Origin: Pontederia crassipes
Taxonomy: Eukaryota > Streptophyta > Magnoliopsida > Commelinales > Pontederiaceae
NCBI GenBank assembly: GCA_030549335.1
Contig: CM060198.1
Coordinates: forward strand, 58,352,771 to 58,416,770
Direction of reading: 5' to 3'
DNA: 64,000 nt
Shown here one piece after another: positions 45,261-57,022 of this stretch (within the stretch, counting starts at the first letter, position 1; each line of letters starts with the position of its first letter). The notes under the pieces were generated by a model. It ran no database searches and was not told where the DNA came from. It saw only the letters and a program-made list of their open reading frames with translations. Made by a program: the position numbers and the translations under genes.

Positions 45261-45945
45261 GTCCGCTGCCGCCCCCCATGTGTCCGCTATCACTGCTGCT
45301 TACTCTCTACATGAGACACCACCTTCTCCCCTTCGACCCCTTCTCCCCTGCCTCCGCCGCCTGCTCCCTGCACCACCTTCTCCCCTTCGAATGTGTGTAA
45401 TTTGAAATGTATATGTAAACTTGATGTATAATGTGTAATTTGATAAATTTGATGAACCTAATTAGAACATGTACATGATCGAGTATCGTAGTTAAACTTG
45501 TGTAAAGAAATGTGAAATGTAAATTAGATTGTACAAAGCATGCTATTTTTGTTGGATGAAGATGTCGTACTTAGCATCTTTTTAGCGTCATATTAGCGTC
45601 GCAAATTAACGCCCCATTAGCGTCCACTTTGAGTCACAATAGCATCTATGTAGTGCGACAACCAACGACGAGGATAAACTTAAGCATTGTTTTAGTGCCA
45701 TACCAACGTCAAAACAACGTCATATTAGAGTTATTTTAGCATCAACCCGGTGTCACCTTAGCGTCACACACTCCAACGTCATTTTAGCATCAAACTAGTA
45801 ACAATGCAACTAGCGTCGGACCTTTGGCGTCGCCATGACTATGGCGCGTAGGCGACGCTAATTCGTCAATACATTGTTTAGCGACAAATTAGTGATGCAT
45901 TAGAGTCAATATACGTGTGTCGCTAATTGATTAATTTCTTGTAGT

Positions 45946-47220
45946 GAAATGTGGCAAATGTAGTGTTCAGATACTTTCTTATAGTTCCAAGACTGCAACG
46001 ACTATTTCTTTCTGAGAAAACTGCATCATTTATTAGGTGGCACAGAGAAGAGGCACGTGACGATCAAAATTTCATTACACATCCGTAAGATGCTGAGGTG
46101 TGGAAACAATTTGATGCACTTTATCCGACTTTTTCAGTAGAATCACGCAATGTTAAATTAAGACTTTGCACCGATGAGTTCAACCCATTTGGCTCATCAG
46201 GCACTGCTTATTCATGTTGGCTATTTTTTGTGAGACCTTATAATTTACCTCTATGTATGTGTATGAGACGAAAGAACATATTGGTTACCTATATGATCCC
46301 AGATCCTCGATCTCCTAGTAAAAGTTTAGATGTTTACTTAAGGCTGTTGATTAATGAACTCAACATGTTGTTGGGAGGATGACGTGGTTACTTATGATAA
46401 ATCTAAGAAGCAAAATTTCATTATGAGAGCCTAAGTAATGTGGACCATAAGTGATTTTTCAGCATATGAAATGTTGAGTGGTTGAAGTACAAAAGGTAAA
46501 GTTACTTGTCATATATGTGGAAAGGATATTAAATTATTTTATTTGAAAAATAGTAAGAAAGTTTGCTTGTTTGATTGTTTTTGCCAACGGAGAATTCGAT
46601 GCATCGCAATCGAAAGTCGTTTAAAAAGAATACAACCGAATGCACCTTGCCTTCAAGTCATTTGACGGAAAAAGAAGCGTTAGAGCAAATAAACAAATTT
46701 AATGAAGACTCGTTCGGGTTGAATGCCAGTTCTTACAAACAAATTAAGTTTGGAAGTGAACATAATTGAGAGAAAAGAAATATTTTTTTAGAGTTACTTT
46801 ATTGATTTTCAAACTTAGTACGATATAACTTGAACATCATTCATGTGGAGAAGAATGTATTTGAGAACATCTTCAACACTATTATAGATGTTAAAGGAAG
46901 AACAAAAGATAGCATATAAGCGCGCGAAGACATGAAAATTATATGTAGAAAAGTAGAGATAAATATTATTTATCTTCAAAATGGTAAATGCAAAAAGCCA
47001 AAAGCTACTTACGTCTTGGACAATGATAAAAGAATGATTTTCGAATGGGTCAAGCAATTGAAATTTCCCGGATATGCATCGAACATATCTCATTGTTTTA
47101 ACCTACAAAATGACAAGATACATGGAATGAAGAGTCATCACTGCCATATTTTTATGCAAAGGCTGCTTTCAATTGCCTTTAAAGAACTTTTGCTAAAGAC
47201 TATCTGAGAAATTTTAAGCT
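45946..47220 (+). pseudogene. TNP2-type CACTA transposase, C-terminal half (decayed)
   Basis: Continues the gene broken at 40241. Clear blocks are the region 46098-46382 (FNPFGSSGTAYS, then a PYNLPLCMCMRRK-like and a PDPRSPSKSLDVYLRLLINE-like stretch), the TISDFSAYEMLSG block near 46450, RNRKSFKKNTTE near 46610, NLNVIHVEKNVFENIFNTII near 46830, and FPGYASNISHC followed by MKSHHCHIFMQRLLSIAF near 47080-47190. All match the order of the Transposase_21 (TNP2) family. Many stops and frameshifts. Sequence to about 48000 may be the degraded 3' end, including an acidic stretch near 47980. Confidence 0.8.
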
Positions 47221-48434
47221 TTGTACATCCACCATTCGGGAAGAAGATATATTTCAGTTAGAGTCTTCTATTGTGATTATCGTGTGCAAGACTGAGAAAA
47301 TATTTTCATCTTCTTTCTTTGATGTGATGGAGCACTTGATTATGATAATGGACCAAAGATTTAAAAATTTGAGATTTAGATAATGGATCGAAGAAACAAA
47401 TTTTTAGCTATTAATAGATACAGATTCTATATAAAAGATATAGCCAACAACATTCAACTGTTAATAATGACATATGTGTTCTAGGAAGCATGCACGGGGA
47501 CAATGAGTTTGATTACTATGGAGTTATAGAAGGTTCATAGAGTTGTCTTATTTGGGAAAATCGAACAAAGTCGTGGTGCTAAAATGATGTTAGTTCGATC
47601 CAGAGAAAAGAGTTCGGATCGACCAAAAGTTTAAATTGGTGGATAATGACCCTTGATCGAGACTTTAGTCATACGATCCATTCATATTGACAGAACAATC
47701 ACAACAAGTGTACTACACTAAGTATCCATAAAAAAGAACCAAGGATGAATGGTAAGCGTCATGTAAAGTGAGAAGTAGATTATTCTTAGCAGAAACAATA
47801 GTAGATGATCATGAAACATCATCCAATGTATATGATTACTACAAGAAGATCGAGTGAATGAGACGATTGATGTAGCCGAAGAAGTTGAGAATATTCAATT
47901 GGTCGGTAACACTGAGCCAATCGAAGAGTTCAATTCAAATGACTTTTAAAAGTGAATGTTGATAATTTCATTGACGATGACTCGAATCAAGATTATAACG
48001 ACGATGACGAAGATGATGAAATGAATCATAATATGAAACAAGCGAATGAATCACGTAGTTCTTTTAAAAAATTTAAAAATTATGTGTTTTTAACTTTATA
48101 AATTAAATCTAATGGTAACACAAGTTTGTTAATTATTTTTCAATTATGGTAACTAGAGGTTGAATTTTTGGTCATCTCGCTCTTCTAGGTGTTCACTCCA
48201 ATGAGCCATCACGACCACCAGGTGATATATGTATTGCTAGTTGCTTATAATAATTACATTATTTTTAAAATAATGTCAATTGCTCCGTCGCCGACGGGGC
48301 ACATAGCCGAATCGTCAATAGGCGATCCATTGGTGGATCATCACATAGTCGGATCATCACTCCAAGTTATTTCTTGTGCATTTAATATTAATGTTGTGAG
48401 AACTGAACCAGACATCAACTAAGAGAAGTCTCCA
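47221..48434. other. degraded tail of the transposase region
   Basis: AT-rich with stop-riddled coding-like traces (acidic DDDED-type codons near 47980-48020). No intact gene. Confidence 0.4.
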
Positions 48435-49195
48435 TTTTAGGTCGAACCTGTGGATCAGTTGGACCGTTCAATCGGACCGAATAATAATAAAATATTATAA
48501 TTTTGAAAGATATATTTAGTTCACTCACATATTACATTAATCATATAAAATTACTTCATAATTTAAACTTAAAAAATTAATACATATTAATTTAATAGCT
48601 ACTAAATTTATATTAATATTTAGTAATTTTTAATATAATCAGTTTGAATAAAAAAATGAAGTCATAGTTATTTAAAAAATATTCGTGTATTATAAATTAA
48701 AATGCCATAAAATGAGAATAAAAATTAACAAATATGTATATTAAATAGTCTAATATTAATAAATAAATAAATGAAAAAAAATGTAAAAAATTTGTACAAA
48801 TAGAAAGTCCCACATTAATAATATAAAAACATAAAGACAAAGTTGATTTATTAAAAAGAGGAGCAAAAGAGACGTGTGTGTGAATAGTCCCACATTGGGG
48901 TTATCAAGAAAGTGAAAACAAGACATCCACTATAAAATGGGCCTAAGAATGAAAGATGGACCACAACAAATTTTGGTTTGTAAAATATTTTAGTCATGAC
49001 AGTTTCATTAGGTCGGTTTTGGTCGGTTTTATTCGATTTTCATCGATTCTCACCGATTTTGATAGGTTCAAAATGGTTCAAAATGGTCCAATCTTCATTC
49101 TGGTTTTGAGAGTGATTTGGGACATTTTAGTGACCAGTCGATGGTCCGACTGGTCTGACCGGTCGGTCCGGTTCGATCGTGATAAAATTGTTTAA
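48435..49195. mobile_element. second copy of the GGTTC-type AT-rich element
   Basis: Ends are dense in GGACCGTTCAATCGGACCGA (48465) and GGTCCGACTGGTCTGACCGG (49143), with an AT-rich interior. It resembles 11965-12840 in layout. Confidence 0.45.
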
Positions 49196-50020
49196 TATAT
49201 CTTATACATGCAATTATCGAGGTGAGAACTTTACTGTACATAACTAAAAGAGAACAAGTCTACTATGACAGATATTTTTTATGGAAATAACTCATAACAA
49301 GTTGTGACGTATTTGTGTCGAATTAATGAGGAAAAAAATGAAAAGTTATTTAATGTACCGGTGACGATTTTGTGATGATATTACTTGATACAAAAATGAT
49401 TGTGATGAATGTGTGACGGAAGATATAATTAATTTGATTATTGAGAAATTAGTGATGCATTTTATTCTGTCATATATATATTTCTCTCACTAATCCATCA
49501 TTCATTTTATGTTTTCACTATGGAAACAAATATGTAGCCAATTATCTTATAAAACTATATAAAAGTGAAGTTGAACTTTTTTTTATATTTCTTGATAATG
49601 GACAATAACACGCCATCAAAATTTTTGTAAAAGTATGTAAAAAAAATAAAGTATCTCTTAATTCTTCCATAATTTTATATATAAAAAGAGCTTTGTTAAG
49701 ACAATAATAAAAAACTTTATTGAAAACAATAAAAAATATTTTTTATTTCTCATAATTTTTTGTTTACCTCCACCAATCTTTTTGGAAAAAATTAACTTCA
49801 AGCATTATGATCACTTTTAAATTCAATTAATATTTTAAGAATTATTTATAATTTTATAATAAGAATACAAAATATATTTACTTTAGCCAATTTCCCTCCA
49901 CCCTTTGCCGCCGTAGTAACAACTAATTTAAGATCAAAACCACCATAATAAAAACTAATCTAAGACAAAAACTAATCTATGATATAAATACTTTCATTTT
50001 AACCTAATATTATTTTTATT
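49196..50020. other. AT-rich intergenic stretch
   Basis: No gene or repeat boundary recognised. Confidence 0.45.
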
Positions 50021-50164
50021 GTGCAAGAGGGCCACAGCAGAATTCTTCTCGGAAGAGGCTTTGAAGGTTGGTACATTCTTTTTATTTTTTTCTCTACATG
50101 TCCCTTGTATGTTCTCCTCTACTCCTCTCTCCTCTTTTATTTTGTTTTTTTTCTTTTCTTTTCT

Positions 50165-50830
50165 CTACGTATGTCTACGTTCTCCTTCACCACGTCCCTG
50201 CGCGAAAACGACCCGCAGCCGTGTCCCTGAGCCAGAACGACCCGCAGCAGCCTTGGCCAAGGGTGATTGCCGCCCGCGCAACACGCGGCTCAGCAGCCGC
50301 CTCTCGAGCAGCTCGAGAGGCGGCCGCTGCGAGTTGTCTCCACACGAGAAGCAGCCCAGCAGCCACATCTTGCGCAGTGGCGAGTCATCTCCGCGCGAGA
50401 AGCAACTCGGCGGCAGCCCCTGAGCGAGAGGCGGCCATCGGGCCACTTCTCGCACGGAGGCGACCCGCAGAGTCTCTGCGCGAGAAGTGGCCCGGCGGCC
50501 GCCTCTCGCGCAGGGGCGGCCGATGAGTGTTGCCTCCGCACGAGAGGCGGTCACCGCGGGTCTCCTACACACAAGAGGCACCTTAACAGTCGCTGCAGGG
50601 TCGGCCGCTGGGGGTCTCCGCCATGAGACCTCTGGAGCAGCGGCCGCCTCCTCAGGCTGAGCTGCCTCTGGAGCAGGGGCAGCACCCTCCTCTCGCGGAG
50701 GGACGACCCGCAGTGGCCGCCACAGGTTGCCTACGTGCAAGAGTTGCCGCTGCACTCACCTCTTGCACAAAGGCGACAACCTGTGGTCTCCGCCATGCGA
50801 CGGGCCGCGGTCGCCTAGGGGCGGTCTCAG
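50165..50830. other. GC-rich low-complexity block
   Basis: Sharply GC-rich, with recurring CTCGCGCGAGAAG, GAGGCGGCC and CTCGAGCAGCTCGAGAGG motifs. Open frames exist in five of six frames, which signals composition rather than coding. It precedes the transposase gene at 51502 and may be the 5' part of that CACTA element. Confidence 0.5.
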
Positions 50831-51501
50831 TATGAAAAATGTAAATGATTCTTTCATTTCTTTGGGCCATTAGCCGATACCCTTTGCATTTTTTTACTTT
50901 AGTGCATTCATTTGTATACAATTTGTGTTCAAGTAGGAGCATAATATTTCCTTCTCATTGCAGCTTGTTATTGAGAATAGTTCTGCACGAAGGATCTAAC
51001 AAGAAGTTGAAGTTTTCTTTGGTATGTCTAGGACACCTTAAGTTTATTTCCATTTGGAATAATCTTTTTTGTTTCAAAATGTTATTTCTGATTTTCCTAT
51101 TACCACCTATGCGGATCACATTATCTACAACAAACCATGAACTTCTGCTATCTATGCTTATCCTTTGATGTGATCAACAATTTGTTGAATGTGATGATAT
51201 TTCTTTTGCAATCTATAAAATATCATTTAATTTCTTTTAAATATAACTAAAGACACAATCTTATCATTTTGGCTTGGAATTTTATAAAAGTTGCATATGC
51301 ATTTATATGTTTTCCATGTATAACGAAACCCTTGTTATATAATAACGTTTTTTTTTTCATTGTGGAATTTAATGATTGTATTATGACACATACTATGTGA
51401 ATTAAATGTTCCTCATGTACTATGAATATGCATTGTCAAGTTTCATTATTTTACATCTTGTTTTGTAAAATGCATTTTTTATTTTTTTATTGATAGATAT
51501 T

Positions 51502-52797
51502 ATGCCAATCATGTCAAGTGGTCGAAGTTGGATGTATAATCATTTAGATGAACATGGATATATTTTTGATGAATTCAAAGTGGGCATACAAAGTTTTCTC
51601 AAATTTGCATTTTTCTCAATCAGAAATTGCTTGTGCTGTGAAGGTTAGATATTAGTATTTAAAATGCAAAAACATGATTTTTCATGATTATGATACATTT
51701 ATGTTCATCTATGTATGAAGGGGTTTAAAAAAGGTTATCTCAAGTGGGACGCTCGTGGAGAACAACCTCACATCACATTTTCTAGCCCAAGCAATGAAGT
51801 TTTAGATAGTTCATATAGAAGTATGGTGATGAATGCCTTAGGGTCTGAATTTAATCAATACATTGGTGGAAATGAAATGAATATTGACATTGAACAATCA
51901 AATCAAGAAGCTGCAAAATTTTATGCTTTGCTGAAAGATGCTGACGAGCCTCTTTGGGAAGGTTGTACAAAGCATACAAAGTTATCAGCTTTGTCACAAT
52001 TGTTAAATTGCAAAGCTGAGTTCAACATTAGTGAGAGATGCTATGATCACATTGTTTCTTTAATGAAAGAAATACTACCCAAAGGTGAAATGTTGGAACC
52101 CAATTTTTACAAGTCCAAAAAGAAAATGGAAAACCTTGGTTTAGGTTATCAAAAATATATGCATGTATTAATAATTGCATATTGTATTTAAGGAAAATGT
52201 AGAGAAAACATTTTGTCCAGTGTGTGGGCATTCTCGATATAAACCTAGAACAAGGCATCCTAATAGGAGAAAGGATGTGTCGTATAAGGTGTTGCGATAC
52301 TTACCATTAGCACCACATCTTCAAAGACTTTTCATGTTAGAAAAAACATCGAAATATATGACATGGTATGCTTTTAATCGATGTCAAGAAGGATATATGG
52401 CACATCCGTTTGATGTTGAAGCATGGAAGCATTTTAATCGAACTCATCCTTCTTTTTCTTCAGACCCACGAAAGGTACGAATCGGACTCTGCACTGATGG
52501 TTTCAATCCTTTGGACAATTTGGCACTCCCTATTCTTATTGGCCGGTAATTATTTCTATATATAATTTACCTCCTGATATGTGCACAAAAAGTCCCTACA
52601 TGTTTTTATCTTTGATTATTCCTAGTCCGAAAAGTTCGGGTAAGCACATCGATGTGTTCTTAAGGCCATTGGTTGATGAGCTCAAGGAATTATGGAATGA
52701 TGGTGTTAACACATATGTTGCAAACAAGAAGCAAAATTTTCAAATGAAGGTAGCACTTATGTGGACAATTAGTGACTTTCCAGCTTACACTACAAGA
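51502..52797 (+). pseudogene. TNP2-type CACTA transposase, truncated, less decayed copy
   Basis: A first exon-like piece (51502-51648) begins MPIMSSGRSWMYNHLDE. 51715-52191 encodes DEPLWEGCTKHTKLSALSQL, a CYDHIVSLMKEILPKGE-like block and NLGLGYQK. A one-base deletion then breaks the frame, which resumes at 52190 with FCPVCGHSRYKPRTRHPN, KVLRYLPLAPHLQRLF and RIGLCTDGFNPLDN. A further break lies near 52545. It resumes at 52579-52797 with PYMFLSLIIPSPKSSGKHID and ALMWTISDFPAY. The order matches Transposase_21. The gene stops where a CACTA terminus begins at 52788. It has far fewer lesions than the copy at 39554-47220. Confidence 0.85.
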
Positions 52798-53110
52798 AAA
52801 TAGCCAATTACAGACGATCAGAATAGCTTGTAATTTGTCGAGAACCGTCGAAAATGACATTTTTTGACAGGTTTTTCGACGGATAGCGTCCGTACGAAAT
52901 TGACGCATCGCAAAGGATTTACGATGGTTATCTCTGAACTGTCAAAATCTTCGACGGTCCAGCTGGCGGGCGCGGCCATCGACGGTTGAAGATTTAAGAC
53001 GGTTTGAGCCGTTGATATGTATCGACAATTTGAACTGTCGATACTATCGTCGGTTCAAACCGTCAAAAATTTAAATCGACGGTTTGAGCCGTCGATAAAA
53101 CCTTGAGTTC
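52788..53110. mobile_element. left end of a CACTA element inserted in the transposase gene
   Basis: Begins CACTACAAGAAAA at 52788, followed by repeated CGACGGTTTGAGCCGTCGAT-type motifs to 53100. A possible right end, GGTATTGTAGTG, ends at 53825. I could not find the other half of the transposase gene behind it, so the far side may be deleted. Confidence 0.65.
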
Positions 53111-55859
53111 ACCATAGTAATGACTTAAAAATGAATAACTTACGTCGTTTGGAGTGACAGAGACAACAAAGTAATTCCAAAAACTTGCATTTAAATCAAA
53201 CATAAGACAACAAAACATATAAAGACCAAATTTATGATACACTTAAATTTTGCATTCTTACACTTTCAAAGTTGTCGAAAGGAGAAAACTCACAAAACTC
53301 CTCAAGCAAGAAATCAAAGTGTTGTACGAAAAATTAAAATATATTAACATACAAGAAGCTATGGTTACCGGTCGATAGTACTGCTATTGTGAAATGGATC
53401 CCCAAAATTCTATGCTTGTACAACTTGGTTCAATACATAATTTCTCTCGCATTAAAATTCTAACTGAAAGCATGTACGCATTATCCAGAGTGGACTCGAT
53501 CTACATGTTCTTTTGCACTTATAAGATCCCACTAAAATATCACTTCTCATTCATGCTAATAATGAAATTATTGTGTACTTAGAAGACAAAGAATCACTGG
53601 CTAAATACTTTGTTGCTTATGACTTCTAATAGAAGCGCAGGTGTGGTCATCAAAGTGCATCATGATGAACTTGTACTTTGTACATTGCAATAAATTTGGC
53701 CAAATGCTCTCATCTTAAGATTATCAGTATTCTTAATTTTATTATTATGTAAGTTTTAAGTTTTCCTCACGGATACAAATATTCAGTTCTAAGACTCCCA
53801 TGTACCAATTTTTGGTATTGTAGTGAGTGCTTGCAGTATGGCTTTGGGGGATAGGCTCAATAACAGGAACACACTGTAATGTTGCACATTGCATCAGCTG
53901 TAGAAGGATGTGGAATCTAAATTCTCTGTATTGCTTCTCGACATTTCTGTGTAGATTTAGGATCTAATGATGTTAAAACAATATATCTAAAAAGTTATAT
54001 AAATAGTGCAATACTTAATATGATAAAAAAATAGTGACTGAGAAGTTGATGAAAAAAATAAAAATCTTTTTCGTACATACTTCTTACAGATTCATATGAA
54101 AGAAAAAACTTTTAAATATGTGATCCCCAACTTTACAAGACCAAACGTTTATGAGAGCCATAATATTATTACTTTGTTAGACTACATATAACATGCGGAC
54201 ATAAAATCAAAAGTTTGAGTCATGAATTTCAAGTGCTTAAAAATCAGAAAATCGTATGCTTTTTCATCAATATATATGCTGACTAAACCGCTGAATGACT
54301 GATGGATCATGGATGCTGATGGATTTTATAATCGAAAAACTAGAATGTGAGAGACATGAATATGGATATATGTGATAAAATCATATAAGCTAATTAATCA
54401 TATAATCATGGTTGATGGTTCAAGAGGGAAAAATAAAATATATATATATGTTTAGATAATGAGTTAAGTAAGCCATCCGATAATACATAGAATGTCCTCT
54501 AAGATGCAAAATATAAGATGATTTATAGAATGTCCACTAAGATGCCTCTACATCAATATGATGAAAAATGTTCAAGATTTTGTCTTGATCAAGTGGACCA
54601 TTTATGATTTGATCATAAGTCTTATAAACGGATTAGTTCTCTTTTCCAACTTTAAAGTTATTTCGACCCTCTCTCATGTGCTACAAAATATCGTTAATGC
54701 AAAGGACCATGAAATGATGCGCAAAGAAGAAGAATGATTGCTTGTCTTTTGTTGGTGATTGTTTTGTTTTCCTGTCTTATTGTTTGATTTTATTCCATGT
54801 GTTCACTTGCATTTATGATGTTTTACTAAGGACTTATGGTAGAGAATGTACACAAATGATTTTGTTCATTAAGAACTAGATTGTACTATATGATCGACCC
54901 TCATTGTAAATATCATTCGATCTTAACATTGATTTAGAGTGTTTCAAGATACTTAAGGAAAGAACTTGTTGTGGTAAAATATAACCACTAGTCTCCTATG
55001 AAATTATATGATCTGTCATCGCAAGAAACAGATCAATGTAAGTCAAATAAGTTATGACTTCCACTCAAAAGCTAAATGATTATGATGATGACTCTTAACC
55101 CATGATATTTGATTATGTTATACCCTTATGATTCTTTCCTAAATGATCCAAAAATTCATGATGATTGAGGATGAAGTACTCTATGAATATAGGATGATTC
55201 CGAGATGTGACAATTGGCATACCTCATATGACCACTTCACATCTTTTTCATATCACACTTACATTAATCATACTACTAAGATGATGAAGTATTGATTCAA
55301 TGACTTGATCAAATATCTATTCTTGATCTTATATGTGATTCCCTTTTTATATCATTGGTCTGATCATCAATCAAAGAAGTATTCTTTTTATGATGATGAT
55401 TAGATTAGGGTCACATCAACCATAGGTCATCATGAAAGTGATTGATCTAAATTGACATGATTCTGTTAGTGAGTGATGGTGGACAATTTTGTATGTCTTG
55501 ATCAATTTTGTTGAATCATACGATGATGCCATTATCTACGATGATGGACAACGTTCTTAGTGAGTGATCCTTGCACGACATATGCTATCCAATAAGGACG
55601 ACCCTATGAAAATAACTTCATACCATAAAGTCTATGCTAGTGATACTAATGACGATTGAAGATAAGATCTATTCTTCACATCGGCTAGAAACTTCTTAAG
55701 AGGATTACGATGGGATTCCTATTTGATTCTTCCTTCTAAGATGTATATGCATTATGCAAAAAGAAGAAGATAGTTGCCAGTATTCAAATATCTAAAAGTT
55801 ATAGTTAGAAGTAGAGTGTCATATCGACCTCCTTTCAAGCATGTCCTAGATTTCCAAGG
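53111..55859. other. AT-rich stretch, no gene recognised
   Basis: Only short stop-riddled frames. The later part (54800-55860) is rich in ATGATGA and may be decayed retrotransposon sequence belonging to the Ty3/gypsy remnant that follows, but I see no conserved motif before 55860. Confidence 0.4.
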
Positions 55860-57022
55860 CCCCATGACACATGAACTGAAGAGACAAATTTAATAACCGT
55901 AAGACGAAGGGTTTATGAGACGAAGGGTCTCATTTGTGGATGTTCCACTTCTTTTGTAAAGAAGAATGATGACTCTATGAATCTAGAGATTTATTAACAA
56001 GTTGTTAAATAAAACAACCATCAAGACATAAGTGTCTATTACCATGCAAAGATGATCTATTTAAAGCTAGTTGTTCTCAAGATCGATCTATGGAGTGAGT
56101 ACCAGCAGTTTGGAGTTGCTGAAGAAGATGTAAGAAAGATAATTTTCCTGACAATGAATTATTACTATAAATTGAGCGATGCCAATGGACTAAGAACACC
56201 CCTTAAACCTTTAGGTTCTCATGAACATAGTGTTCAAATTGAGAAGTGTTCATCGATCAAAAGAGTCTTAAGTATGTTTTCTTTTAGTAGTATGCTAATA
56301 TGTGACAATGAAGGTGACATAAAGTTTGAAAGATTCTGAGTTCTCCATGAAGTGCCATTTTGGTAGAAATGAATTCGATTGCACATGCACTCAGATACAA
56401 GTGATGCTCGCTAGGCTTTATGAGGCTGCGTATGAAATATTGGAGGAACTATGCATGTGGAAATCAAATGATAAAATCCTAAAGAGAGCAATACAAGATG
56501 AATAACATAAGGCAGAGTCGCGGTCCATTTAGGAATAAGTCTTATAAGAAGTATGATATAAATATTATAAGTCTGGGTTACAATCCATTTGGAAAGTACA
56601 AAGAAGTATAAGGATGTAACCATAAGCCTGGATTGCGATCCATTCGGAAAGTACACAGATGTATAAGGATGAACAAATAGTAATGGCATGAAACATGGAG
56701 ATACAAAAATATGTCATAAGTACCCAGCATGTCAAGGTGGAAAAAGTAGAGCATCAGAAATCCTATGAGATGATGATGCATGATGTTAAGAATTCGTAGA
56801 CTTGATCTTTGCTGCGTATCCAATGCACACAGTGGAGCGCAAGGTGCAACGTCAGAAGAATAAGGACGTAACCATGGTCAGAGTAGCTTGGCGTTACCAT
56901 CATGGCGATAATGCGGCTTGGGAGCTCGAGTCGGAAATGCGCCAAGATTTCCCACATCTATTCGGTAAGCCCTCTACCTAGTGCAAAATTCGAGGACGAA
57001 TTTTCTTTTAAGGGGGTAAGAA
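55860..57022 (+). pseudogene. Ty3/gypsy polyprotein remnant (reverse transcriptase and chromodomain pieces)
   Basis: 55900-56170 is a badly decayed reverse transcriptase start: a VKKNDDSMNL-like trace, then LKIDLWSEYQQFGVAEEDVR, which corresponds to the family KIDLRSGYHQI-EED block. The middle of pol is missing. 56850-56985 encodes a chromodomain-type C-terminus (VTMVRVAWRYHHGDNAAWEL, then DFPHLFGKPST). The characteristic CGAGGACGAATTTTC and polypurine AAGGGGG follow, just before the LTR. Confidence 0.75.

Larger units (their letters stand above)
40242..45945. mobile_element. CACTA element (5.7 kb) with an internal tandem array, complete ends
   Basis: Left terminus CACTACAAGAAAA at 40242 and right terminus TTTCTTGTAGTG ending 45945, with the 3-bp duplication AAA on both sides. 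Subterminal zones of 400 bp at each end are full of TAGCGTC / GACGCTA motifs. The interior holds five tandem 0.85-0.9 kb units and a GC-rich minisatellite and encodes no recognisable transposase, so the element is non-autonomous. It sits inside a TNP2-type transposase pseudogene whose two halves align directly across the junction. Confidence 0.9.

Noticed and set aside
50021-50942. Open frames up to 196 codons in several frames
   Set aside because: Overlapping frames on both strands of a GC-rich low-complexity block; no recognisable protein motif.
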